From assembly GCA_015698045.1 (NCBI GenBank), contig BLAL01000033.1, forward strand, positions 1-64,000: a DNA stretch of 64,000 nucleotides. The letters run 5' to 3'. Position numbers and translations under genes: made by a program. The stretch is from Rhizophagus clarus. Its lineage: Eukaryota; Glomeromycota; Glomeromycetes; Glomerales; Glomeraceae. Shown here piece after piece: positions 33,964 to 45,714 of this stretch (position 1 is its first letter; every line of letters starts with the position of its first letter). The notes beneath the pieces were generated by a model that had not been told where the DNA came from, ran no database searches, and saw only the letters and a program-made list of their open reading frames with translations.

Positions 33964-36900
33964 TTAACTCTGACTAGTCCAGAATGGCTGTTGATTACGA
34001 TTAGTAGCCTGATGATGCTGATAGTATTGATGATGAGTCTGCGGATGTTGTTGATAATTATTAAAAATCTGAGCCTGTTGTTGCTGTTGTCCATAATAAT
34101 TTGGGTTATTAGGTTGTTGATGTTGCTGCGTTCCAGTCTGTCCAACTCCGCCTGCAGATTGTGCATTAACTGACGTTTTATCCTGATATGGTTTATATTG
34201 TGTAGGTGGATTCAATTCAGTATTTCCATTATTGTTGGACTTCCCTCCTGTAGAGTTTGAATTTGCGGTGCCAGCAGGCTGAGGATTGTTACCACCAGCA
34301 TTACCTAGAAAATTTAGAGGCGGAATACCACTATTGTAAGGTTTTTGATAATCAAGAACGTTAGGTACAGGATGGTGATGAATCTGTGCAGCGGTAACTT
34401 CGTCGTAACCTGTATTTGAAGTATGAGAATAATGATGTGGAGTATTGGGAGTTGTGGGTGTGGTTGGATAGCCATATGGAGAAGCTCCAGAAACAGAACC
34501 AGGTTTGGTCGGATGATTATACATAGGATATATTGATTTATTTACGTACGGTTGGCCATAACCAGATTGTTGATAAGCTGAAGGAAATTGATTCAAATAA
34601 TAATATGGATAATATTGCGGCACTCCAAGAGGATAAGCTTGTTGAGGATTTTGCCCTCCTTGTTGATTTGTTGATTGTTGTGTGCCAGTTGACTGTTGAT
34701 TGTTAGTTTGACTGTTGGTACTATTAGCTGTATCAGAAGTATATTTATTATCTCGACCTTGATATCCCGTTGATGTAACTGGAGAAGCTTGTCCATATGT
34801 TGGATCATAATATCCCTATGATAAAATATATAATAAGTTAAAAAATGCTACTACAATCGATAATAATTTTAATATTAACACATACCATAATACGCTGCGC
34901 ATCGGGACCACCATACATTGTATTATATTCCGGTATAGGTCCAATACCAAATCCAGATAGTTGATTGGGTGGCTGATTAGGAAGATAAGATGCATATGGA
35001 GCACTAAGTGGCTCTGTCAACCCTAAATGATGTTGTTGATTCAAATAAGATGATTGGTCTTGTTGCTGCTTGAAGTAAGAAGGATTAGAAGGATTGAAAT
35101 TTTGATTCGGGGCATTCGCAAGCGTTCCAGTTGGAGCACTACCGACTGATGATGGTAATGTTTGGGCAGACGTTGTAGGAAGTCTATTTATAGAATTTGA
35201 CTGCGAAAGAGTTGAAGATTGTGGTTGAGATGATTGTGGCGGTTGTAGCTGTTGTTGCAGTTGTGCAGTTTGTTGTTGCAACTGTTGTGTCGCTTGCTGG
35301 GCCACTTGTTGTTGTGACACTTGCAATTGCTGAACCGATTGTTGTGGAATTATTTGTTGTTGCTGTTGAATTGGGGTAGTTTGAGGTTGTGGGGAGGTCT
35401 CACCTGATACAGATGATCGTTCTTCAGTCTTGACTTGCGGTACAGTTTGCGGTTCAGTTTCTGAAGATTCTTCCACATTATTATTATTATTATTCGATAT
35501 GCTTAAACTTCCAAATTGCACACCAACTCTTTCCAAACCCGCGCCAGTATTAGGCATTACAACAGGAGTATCTTGCTTCAATCTACGCGTAGCTGCGCCT
35601 GTTTTAGCTTTAAGACCCGGAGGAGAAACTTCTTTAGCACGTGGTGAAACATTTACAACAGAAGTAGATGATGTTACAATAGTAGCAGTTGGGGCTTCAG
35701 GAGAAGTAGCTTCCCTAGAATATTCTTTCATTTCTTCAGTCTTTGTAGGTGTTACCGATGTTGTAGCCAATGATTCCTGTGGAAGAGCAATGGCTGACTC
35801 TGTCGATTTTGGTGCCTGAGGAGATTGCACAGGATTTGGAGATTTTGATATCTGTGGAGATACTGGTTTTACGATTTCAGGATTCTTATGTATAGGTGTG
35901 GACAATAATTCAGGTTTCGGTTCGGGTTTTGATTCAGGCCTAACAACCGACATATTAATAATATGCGATTAAAAAAAATTAATATATACATACATATATT
36001 TATATATATATATTTATATTTATGTTATAAAAAAACTACATTGTAAACATTTAATGAAGACATGATCGAAAACACACTTCACAATTTGAGCCCAAGATGC
36101 TTTGGGCTTAGGAGGAATTGTCCGTAAACTATTTGAAACTGGTGACTTTGTAGGAGCTACAGATTTCATTACAGTGTTAGGAGATTTTGAAATTTCCTTC
36201 ACATTTTTACCACTCTTAGTTGTATCAACTCCAAAATCGTCAGAACCCCAATTATCTTTCGGATTATCTGCAGCCCAACTATCATTTTCTACACCCCAAT
36301 TATCTTTAGGGTGTTCAGTGTCCCAATTATCCTTTGAAACGTTGGAATCTCGATTATGTTTTAAGCTATCAGTAGTTTTGTCTATATCTCGACTTGTTGT
36401 AATATTATCTGTACCGATTTTATTATTTTCTGTTGTATCAGCTGCCCGAACACCTTTAACTCCGTGTTGAGTATTATCGCCACTCCATCCGTCCGTAGGA
36501 ATTTCTTTGCTCCGACTACTCTGAGCTTTATCAGTATTATCATTGACCCAACTAGTTTTGGCATTTTCAGCTGGATTTTCAGCTGACCATGAACCACCTT
36601 GGGCTGTAATATCGGTAGACCAATCTCCAATAACATTTTCAGTTGTCCAAGTGCTAGGACTTCCATTATTATCGTTATCATTGTTGTTATTTCTGGAGCC
36701 ACCGGTATTATCAGTACCCCATGCCTTACCGTGGGTAATGTTGTTTGTATCATCGTGATTGGTACCATTTTGTTGACGTGGAGGCCGATTATAGTCTATT
36801 TTCAAAAAAAAGAAGGAAAAAAATTATTGTATCAGAAATAAATTATTTAATTTAATGTATAACTTACTTGAACCGTTTTCTCTTCTTGACCCTCGAGTAC

Positions 36901-37802
36901 GGTCACTATTTCTCCCGCTACGTCCACCCTCTAAACAAATAAACAAAATAATATTTCAAAACGCCTTTGATAAATATGATATTGTGTACATATTATTACA
37001 TTTAAAAATTTACTCACCACCGCGGGCCCTGCCACGGTCAATATAACCACCTTTCTGATGTCCACGTTGAGCGTTACCAAACTGTTGTCCACTTTGTTTA
37101 TTCTTATTACTTTGTTCTTTCTTAGATTTTCGAGATTTAACCTCACCCCATTTAGGGATATGGCCTATTAAAAAAAGGGAATAAATAAAGAAATCTTAAG
37201 TTAAAATAAAAAGTTCTTTTCGTTATAGTATTATTGAGATCACGTAACATAAAACATTTTAAAATTTATCTCTAGTCTATTATTTATTATTTAGGGCACT
37301 ATAAATGTCACAAATAAGATGAATTGCTTCTATATGTCCAGGTATTGATCAGCTATTATATATAACATATTACGATTAGAAACTTCATATAGACGTTAAT
37401 AATGCTACTCAATTTCACATAATAATTATAGGTATAAAATTCATTACTATTCTGAAACGTAATCGTTTCGTTAGCATAATAATTGTCATAAAAATTCTCG
37501 TATGAATTTAAATCAGAAGTAATTCTCTTTAGCTACTGTATTTCTAATAAAATGAAACACGAACCTTCCATGATTCGATTAATTGTAACCTCAAGATCTC
37601 CTGTATTTTCTTGCAACGCAAAGAGCAAATCTGCTTCTGACCATTCGGTAAATAATTCTTGTAGTTTCGTCAACTCATTCTTATATTGAGATTTCAGATG
37701 CTTTACTTCTTCTGTTTCCGCTACTTCTGTGGCAGCGTGATTATTCTTATGTCCGACTCCTGCCGGATTCGTTCGCTGTGTATCATAGTCGTATGAACCC
37801 AT
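33964..37802 (-). CDS. DEF1: Def1-like RNA polymerase II degradation factor (CUE domain, Q/N-rich)
   Basis: Six exons: 37565-37802, 37018-37164, 36868-36930, 36078-36795, 34886-35939 and 33964-34815; about 1023 residues. Residues about 38-80 form a CUE-type ubiquitin-binding domain (LQELFTEWSEADLLFALQEN, then GDLEVTINRIMEG). An Arg/Gly-rich stretch (about 105-150) is followed by a Trp/Asp/Asn repeat region (SWAADNPKDNWGSDD) and a Pro/Ser-rich linker. GLERVGVQFGSLSISNN follows, then poly-Gln tracts and a Tyr/Pro/Gln-rich tail. Family knowledge: yeast Def1 uses its CUE domain to recruit Elongin-Cul3 to stalled polymerase II, and its Q-rich C-terminus is proteolytically removed to allow nuclear entry. 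The exon 4-5 junction uses acceptor CGGTTGTTAG at 35940, which skips an in-frame ATG. The FGSL motif is also found in UBAP2/lingerer proteins. Confidence 0.85.
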
Positions 37803-39223
37803 TTTTATGTATGATGTAAAATAAAACGGTGAGGGATCTGATGAGGCAGACTTCTTTCTCTTTTTCCTGTTCGGGTTGATATGTTTATTTTATATGAACC
37901 AAAAAATTTTTTGGTCACGTATAAAAGGGGTTCTCATCTGATCATTATAGTATCCTTCATTTTGATTTGTCGACGTGTGACAATCAGCCACATCAAGTCA
38001 TCTGATATGATATCAATAGTTGAGATAAAGGCTATCTTTACTTTGAAAATTCCTATATTTTATATATAATAAATAGTGGTAAATAATAAGACAATACTTA
38101 CTGAAATTTTAATTTTTATTTTAATTTTATAGTAAATAAATTATTTTTGAAAATTGAAATTAAATCAATTTAATTAAATTTATTAAATAAATATATATAT
38201 AATATATAAATATTTTTTACATATAAATAAAAAGAAAACTTTTATAAAAAAACCTATCATATAATCAAATTGGCAAATTATTATTTTATTTATTATAAAA
38301 AAACTAAAATTTTAAAATTAAAAAATTTATTTAATATAAAATAATTTAATATATTTAAATATAAAATAATATAATATTTTATTTAATATATTATAAATAA
38401 TTATATTAAAAATTTTTAAATTTTTTTTTTTTTTTTTTCAAAGATCATATAATAATTTTATTGCAATATATTTAAAATAAAATATAAAATAATTTTTTTT
38501 TTAATAACTATATATTACTAAATTTTATTTAATTTTTTTTAAAAAAAAAATGCATTTGATTTAATAAAATTTTATTAAAATGATAAATATATAATTTTGG
38601 TAAATAATTAGACTGGTTGTAAACTGGAAGTACTCATATATAGTTAGAAGTGATTATATTATGTAATTCTCTCTTTACTTAATAAATGATGATATGGTTT
38701 TAACACCAAAAAAAAAGATAAATATATAATTAATAATATTTTTAATTCTAAAATTAATTTAATTAATTATTAATAACAAGTTAGTAAAAATATTACAAAA
38801 ATTAAAAGAAGTTAAAATTAATACAAATAGCTAAAATCAATAGTTTTTACATTATAATTTTAGTTAAAATTTTTTTAAATTTTAATTGAATTTATAATAT
38901 ACATTAAACTTAAAATTTTTAAATTATAATACTGTATTTATATACTGTAATTTTTTTTTTTTAAGTTTAAAGGCGTTGAAGCCTTATATGATTTTATTAG
39001 TTTGGATTTATATACTATAATATAATATTATTTTTATAAATATAAATATATCTGTTATTTAGATTTTTTTTTAAAAATTAAAAACTTTATTTATATTTAC
39101 ATTATTTTATTATATTTTCGTAACATTTAAGCAAACTATTTTGAAAGACTTTACAATATCATATCAATTATTTTAGATACATTTTTTTAATATATTAATT
39201 ATAATTATAAAAGCATTTATAAT
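37803..39223. other. Intergenic AT-rich stretch upstream of DEF1
   Basis: The first 150 bases hold the DEF1 promoter, with a C/T-rich stretch (about 37850-37870, TTCTTTCTCTTTTTCCTG). A segment at 38600-38720 ends AATAAATGATGATATGGTTTTAACACC plus an A-run, resembling the 3' tail of a LINE or SINE, but too short to classify. The rest is A/T-only. Confidence 0.4.
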
Positions 39224-39660
39224 ACTGGTCAAAATCGATACTATCGGGTACATATCAGGTACCTGATATGTGTGAGATATGTGTGAGATATATGTGAGAT
39301 ATGTATATGATATTTAATAATCTCACACATATCAGGTACCTGATATGTACCCGTCAGATGCAGAAAAACGGTGATACATAGTATACACATCTCATACATA
39401 TCTCATACATATCAGATAGTTAGATATCGGTCATATAACTCATACATATCGAGTAGTTAGATATCGGTCATATATCTCATACATATCGGGTAGTTAGATA
39501 TCAGTCATATATTGGTCATATATCATAGATTTATTGGGTACTCGATATTACTATAATAAATATTTCAGATACCGCTAATAAGTATCCTATATATATCTGA
39601 TATGTATCCTATATATAACTGAAATATATCAGATATTTATAATTTATTAATCAAATCTGA
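39224..39660. repeat. Left repeat field of the 3.9 kb element
   Basis: Palindromic pair CATATCAGGTACCTGATATG (39249 and about 39327) flanks GTGTGAGATAT repeats. Then come four to five units of CTCATACATATCGGGTAGTT then AGATATCGGTCATAT (about 39390-39520). Confidence 0.8.
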
Positions 39661-41220
39661 ATATTAATAATAGGCACATATCAGACATAATTTTCGTACA
39701 TATCAGATAACAATTATAATATTAATATTAATAAATTTATAATTTAAATATGTGTAATTTAAAGTAATTTAATTCATTTAATTATATGAAAGTTTTATTT
39801 ATTTTAATTAATAATAAAAAAAATTATACAAAAAATATTATAAAAAAAAAATTCACTAAGTATTAGTAAAAGAAAAGGAACGTCAATAAAATTTTTTTTT
39901 ACATTATAGTATTAATATTAATATTAGTATAAAGGTTAGTAAAAATAGAAAAGAAATGTCAATAAAAAGATATAAAATATAAGTATTAATGTTAGTGTTA
40001 ATATTAGTAGAAGTATTAGTAGAAGTATTAGTAAAAGAAAAGGAATAAAATGTTTAATAGTAGAATATTGTTAGTAGAAATGTTAGTAAAAGAAACATGT
40101 TAGAAAAATATATTAATAAGAGTGATAAGAATAATATAATGGGAAAAAAAACTCCATACCTTTGTATTTATTTTTAGATAAACAATATATTTCCTATTTG
40201 TTTACACAGGCAAGTAAAAAAAATCAATAGTAGAATGTTATTAGTTAGAACACTAGTAAAAAGAAGAAATATATTAGAAAAATATATTAATAAAAAGAGT
40301 ATTAAGAATAACATGATAATAGAAAAAAAAATTTCAATAAAAAATACCTTTATAAAATATTTAAAGAGAGAAAAAGTTTTTTGGTAAAAAAAAAAAAAAA
40401 TACAGAGATAAATAAATAATTTATGCAATCACATGATCAACAAAATTATCAAATTTTATTGGTTATTTGGTAATTATTCGGTTTCATATACTAATTATGC
40501 TGCAAATTTTTATTTTGCAAAGTCAAAATCATCTTTCATATTATAACATTTTATGATCAATTATTTGTTAATAAAGCAATACAATGTAACATGCTTCTAA
40601 GTTTTACTAACAGCCACAAATCGGTCACCTATCGGTCACCTATTAGTTACCTGAATATTATTGATAAATAGGCCGAATAATAGTAGTTTTATTAACATTT
40701 TTATTTATAGCAATATACATATTATAATATTATATAAAATTTAATCTAATATCTATCTATTTATATATTATTATTACTTGTTATTATTCACATTAATCTA
40801 TCCACCATTTATCTACAACCATCATCTACACAATCATGCATCCTAAAAAAATCCTAAATTCACATCATATGAGAGTCAAAGGGCAACCTAAAAAAAAATA
40901 AAAAACGAATTCATAAATTAACAATTCGTGAAAATAAAAAATTAAAATTAATAAAAAACACACCATAAATCCGTATATCCAAAAATCTTAAAGAACAAAC
41001 TGCTAAAAAAAGAAAAAATAGAGAAATGTTAGAAACGTTTCTAATTAACTAAAAGTAAAAATAATCAGTTTCACAATAAGTGAAACTTACTATTTTCATT
41101 GTCATGTTCGCTTGAAATCTATAATATATTTTTAATTAGAAATGTTTAAAAAAATATATTAAGTTTTGCAACACAACTTTTGCGAAACTCACTATTTAAA
41201 TTTCAAAAACCCAGTTATTA

Positions 41221-41391
41221 AGAAAAGTTCGAGTGAACTTTTCTTAGATCACATGAATTGTATGTTATATTATTTTAAGAAAAGTTCAAGCGAACTTTAC
41301 TTGGATCACATGAATTGTATATTATATTATTTTAAGAAAAGTTTGAGCGAACTTTTCTTAGATCACATGAATTATATTAAAGTAAACTGAA
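41221..41391. repeat. 57-bp tandem repeat, three copies
   Basis: AGAAAAGTTC(G/A)AG(T/C)GAACTTT starts at 41221, 41278 and 41335. Each unit is 57 bases (divisible by three), so the plus strand reads as a 19-residue repeat SSSELFLDHMNCMLYYFKK. The AGAAAAGTTCGAGCGAACTT core is itself palindromic, and an isolated relative lies at about 42603-42632. Coding is doubtful given the context. Confidence 0.85.
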
Positions 41392-42014
41392 AGACCCGCC
41401 TAAAAAAAGACAATAAACGAACTATTAGAAACAGTTCGTTAAAAAAACAAGTATTTTTAAAAAAAGTCAGGTCTATACCTATTACGTGTTAAGAACCTTC
41501 TTAAATAAAACAACCCGTCATTGTTCCAAAGTCTGAAAACAAATAGAAATACCTAAAAAGAAGAGAAAATGAACGTTAGAAATTGTTCGTTAAGTAAATA
41601 AATTTAAAATAAAAAAAAATATTACAACAACTTACCTAAAGGTCACACAAAGGACTAAAGTTGTCCGCTTATAAAAAAAAGAAGTGAAAGTGAACGTTAG
41701 AAATCGTTTATTAAGTAAAAAAATATATATATATACAATATTAATTTTGACTACCAAAGTCCATCATCAAAGAACTGAAAGGCTGCATAAAAAAAGAAGG
41801 GAGGGAAAAGGAGTCGAAAGAAGAAGGAAGCCAGAAAGAGAATGAAAGGAAGTAGCAGAAGGGGCAAGAGGAGAAGAAAGACAAAAGGAAAGGGAAAAAC
41901 AAAGGTTAAAAGGTTAAAAAAAAATTGTAATTTAATTCAACGATCATTGATTATCATGATCAATCTATTTTTACAGTTTTCTAAACTGTAATTTTTTTTT
42001 TATTTTTTTTTTTA

Positions 42015-42580
42015 GGATGCCAGACTCCCAGACTTGGAATGTAAGTTGGAAGGGGTGGGGGAATTTTTTTTTTAATATTAAAGAAATATTACTAACGTTT
42101 CTTTCTTTGTTTTTTTTTAGGTTGCTGGATTTCTTGGACGAACTGGACTTGGGATTGTAAGTTAAAAAGGGCAGGTTATTTTTTTTTTAATATTAAAGAA
42201 ATGTTACTAACATTTCTTTCTTTGTTTTTTTAGGTTACTGGCCTTCTTGGATGAACCGGACTTGGGAATGTAAGTTAAAAAGGGTGGGTTATTTTTTTTT
42301 AATATTAAAGAACGTTACTAACATTTTTTTCTTTATTTTTTTTTAGGTTGCCGGCCTTCTTGGACGAACCAGACTTGGGAATGTAAGTTAGAAGGGTAGG
42401 GGATTTTTTTTAATATTAAAGAAACGTTATTAACGTTTCTTTCTTTATTTTTTTCAGATTGCCAAACTCCTTGGACAAACCAGACTTGAAATGTAATGAG
42501 GGAGGGATATTTTTTGAATATTAAAGAAACAGTTTTAACGTTTCTTTCTTTATTTTAGGTTGCAGTTTCCCTTATTCCTC
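42015..42580 (+). repeat. 113-bp tandem repeat of splice-bounded 36-base modules
   Basis: Modules start at 42015, 42121, 42234, 42347 and 42458, each preceded by a T-run plus AG and followed by GTAAG or GTAAT. The three middle modules are 36 bases (for example GTTGCTGGATTTCTTGGACG, then AACTGGACTTGGGATT). A sixth acceptor at 42558 leads into TTGCAGTTTCCCTTATTCC. Spacing is 106, 113, 113, 111 and 101. Between modules each spacer holds an inverted repeat AAAGAAACGTTA...TAACGTTTCTTT. A 36-base exon would add 12 residues (VAGFLGRTGLGI in one frame), but one copy has a stop in that frame. Confidence 0.75.
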
Positions 42581-43261
42581 TTGATCCTAACATGATTATA
42601 ATTAAGAAATGTTCGAGCAAACTTTTCTTAAACTTATATTATAAATGACTAACTTTTTTATTAATTTATTGTAATAAAATATAAAATACGTAATAAAATA
42701 AAAAATATTAACAATAATAATTATACTTTTAAACACTTTACAAAAAATTTATAACTTGATAATGCATTCAACAAATAAAATAATAAAATTTTTATAACTT
42801 GATAATGCATTCAACAAATAAAACAATAAAATTTTTTAACTACATTAAACGAATTAAAAATTTCTAAAAAGAAAAATCTATAAAAAAAGTAAACTAAAAA
42901 ATTTCTTAATACGTTATACAATATGAAATCTAACATATTAAAATTTGTATTACATATCAGGTACCCGATATATGTAAGATAGAACTGTGCCCGATATATA
43001 TTAAATAACATATCGGTGACCAATAGTTTAGATATCAGGGTCTTAGTAATTAGGCATATTTTGAAGTGTAATAAATCAGGTACCCGATATGTAAAAATAC
43101 CCGATATTTATCTGATTAGCCACTGATATATAAGTCCCTGATATGTACCCGATAGAATTGATTTTGACCAGTGATATCATATGATCTTTATATTGTGTTA
43201 ATTTTAATAACACTTATTAAACTGGATTTTTTATAATCATATAGTTTTTGTTAAAACATTA

Positions 43262-44503
43262 GTGCGTTTATTTTACTGCTTTATTATATTATGAATTTAT
43301 TAAAAAAAAATAAAAAAATTCAATGTTTTTTAATTAAAAATATATTCAAATATTTTTTATTATCGAGTATACCCCCCTTTATTTTAATTACATTATTAAT
43401 TCGTTCTAGTATTATTTCTATTAATTTAGAATATACCTTCAAAGCTGTTTCATTCCATACCTTAGAAACTTGCTCCCATAACATATTTTTTCCTCTAATT
43501 TTGATTTCTGAAGCTCGAAGATGATGATCAATATCGTTCTAAAGATGTTCTATGGGATTGAGGTCAGGAGATTGAGGTGGTTATGATAAAACCTTTATTT
43601 CATTATCTTCAAACTACTGCTTAGTATGGGTTACTGTATATTTCAGATCATTATCTTGTTGAAATATAATATCATTAGTATCTAAATTATAGTAGTGAAG
43701 GATGTCTATAAGGTTCTTTTCCAATATTTTGCAGTATAATTCTGCGTTCAGGCTATCCTCTATTTTTACCAAGTATCCTATACCTGAAGAAGTGAAGCAT
43801 TTTCATATAAAAATACTATCTCCTCCAAATTTAACAATAGGCTTCACATGAGCATCTTGAAGTGGATCTTTTGGGCATTTTCAGCAATATTGATGGCTAT
43901 CTGAGCCAAATATTTAAAATTTTGACTTGTCAGACTACATCACCTTATTCCAATCACTTACTGTCCAATCTTTATATCTTTTCACAAATTTTAGACATTT
44001 TTCGCAGTGTTTTTTTGATAGTAATGGCTTTTTACACTTTACGCGAGCTATCAAACTATTTTTTTAATGCTTTGCGTACTGTGCTTGCGCTTACCTCAAT
44101 ATTATCATTGACTTTCAAAGATTTTTGAATTTGGACTACATTGGAACATTCTTTTGTCATTATACTTCTTACAATATTATGTTCCTCACATTCATTCAGT
44201 TTACGTAGATGATCTGAACTGGGTTTGTTTTGAACTTTACCTGTCTCCTTATACTTCTTTTTTAGTCTTATAATAGTTGTATGACTTTTACAACCAACTT
44301 TAGTGGCAATTTCTCTTGTTGAATATTCTTTTTTAGATAACTGTACCTTAAAAGTAAGTAATAAAAAAGTATTTTTTTTTTTAAAAGAATATGTGTGGGG
44401 GAAAAATATTTTGTAAAATAAAAATAATAAATATAAAATATAAAACAATTTTTTTTTATATTTTATTTTTTACATTTTTTACAAAGCATCAAAATGAACG
44501 CAC
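43262..44503 (-). mobile_element. Older, decayed Tc1/mariner element
   Basis: Inverted ends GTGCGTTTATTTTACTGCTT (43262) and the partner GTGCGTTCATTTTGATGCTT (complement, ending 44503) are flanked by TA on both sides (43260-43261, 44504-44505). Length is 1242 bp, compact for Tc1. The transposase is on the minus strand and carries many stops, so this copy is considerably older than the one at 28.5 kb. Confidence 0.85.
43291..44345 (-). pseudogene. Tc1-like transposase remnant
   Basis: Minus-strand reading shows an HTH start (LSKKEYSTREIATKVGCKS, HTTIIRLKKKYKETGKV). Then come WNKVM followed by the SDKSKF catalytic block (first Asp, about 43890-43930), DIIFQQDNDLKYT (second Asp, about 43660-43690) and PPQSPDLNPIEHL (Glu, about 43545-43590). 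The order and spacing are Tc1 DD34E. At least six in-frame stops separate the blocks, most at expected Trp or Arg positions. The frame is otherwise mostly preserved. Confidence 0.8.
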
Positions 44504-44505
44504 TA

Positions 44506-45714
44506 TAGTTTGAAGAAAAAAAATTACATAATGGTAAATTGTATAGTACAAAAAAGAGGTAATATTCATAATTTTAAAGATCGACATCTATATTACTTAT
44601 TTAGAAAATATTAAATCAATTTGATTTATTTTGATCGATAAGCACGTGATTTAGTAATTTGTAAATTTTGGTACGTTTGTTTTGATGCTCACTGTATATT
44701 TAGGTTAGTTAAAATAAATTTGGATATAATATATAGTAATTTATTATAAAATTTCATTATATCCAGTACAATTTATTATAAAAAAATCAGTTCTATAAAC
44801 CTGATTCAGTATAAAAAATTTTCAGTACAAATAGATTCATTATACTAGCAGTGATTGTATATTTTTTTCTATTCAATATTTATTAAATTAATTAAGAATT
44901 ATCTGATTCCAATATGATACCACTTGATTGTTAGAAATAAAGTGTTTAGGATGAAATAATTATACTTTTTTCACACTTTTGGTGTGATCACATTTTTTGG
45001 CAAAAATTTTACATTTTTTACATTATCTGTAGCAAATTAAATCCTATTGGTCAATTATCTTTCACATGATTCATTTTTTTATTTATTATTTTACCCAGAA
45101 TTAAGTTATTGAATTTGATGTAAAATTAAATTGTTAATTCCAGCCAGAATTACGTTAAATCTGACCAGAATTAAAAATCACACCAAATCACACTTTTTGT
45201 CTAAATCACACCACACTTTTTGGATTCAGAAAATAGTAATTGGCTTATAAGTAAATATATTAAAAAACTTTTAAACAAAATGTTTACTATTAAGAAAAAG
45301 GAAAAACATCTATCCAATGATTTAATGCATGCCTGTAAATCTAAATATTTTATCATCTATGATGTTGCAATCACCTTAAAGGATATAGATCAATAAATTG
45401 GATATCCAAGATTATTGGTTGGTGGTTTTTAAAATATGAAAGCCGAAAACGATTAAATCTTTAGCAATTAGATTATGATATTAAATTTCAAATAAGTTTA
45501 TTATGTTTTTTATTTTTCATGATATCAATTCCTTTTTAAATAAATATTTGTCATTTATTACATCATATAATATATGCAATGGAAATATTATAAATTATGC
45601 AAGAAAAAAAAATTATAAATTACAATTTAAATAAATAATACGGTATGTATTCTTCATATCTGAAATAAATAGATTTTAAATCATGATTCTTTCTTTTTAG
45701 ATGTATATAATATG
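44506..45714. other. Intergenic stretch between the Tc1 copy and ALT
   Basis: At 44675-44698 lies GTACGTTTGTTTTGATGCTC followed by ACTGTATA, which looks like a solo right end of another Tc1-type family. About 44967-45225 begins CACACTTTTGGTGTGATCAC and ends AATCACACCACACTTTTTGG, a loose inverted arrangement that may be an old MITE. No gene. Confidence 0.4.

Larger units (their letters stand above)
39224..43172. mobile_element. 3.9 kb non-autonomous element bounded by inverted repeats
   Basis: The left end ACTGGTCAAAATCGATACTA then TCGGGTACATATCAGG (39224) has its near-complement at the right end (CCTGATATGTACCCGATAG, then AATTGATTTTGACCAGT, to 43172), about 38 bases with three mismatches. 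Both sub-ends are rich in (T)ATCAGGTACC/CCGATATGTA words in palindromic pairs. No transposase is inside. The interior has three parts: minus-strand short splice-bounded segments (40.9-41.8 kb), a purine-rich centre (41.79-41.93 kb), and plus-strand splice-bounded repeats (42.0-42.6 kb). No convincing target duplication: the flanking eight bases agree at only about five positions. Superfamily unknown. Confidence 0.7.

Noticed and set aside
34838-35953. DEF1 middle exon starting at its own ATG (MSVVRPESK)
   Set aside because: The acceptor at 35940 joins the previous exon in phase and bypasses that ATG; a separate gene start is unnecessary.
38600-38720. SINE or LINE 3' tail ending in A-run
   Set aside because: Too short, and no internal promoter boxes or target duplication could be shown.
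44967-45225. Inverted CACACTTTTGG motifs as a MITE
   Set aside because: Ends match only loosely and no flanking duplication was found; noted in the gap entry only.
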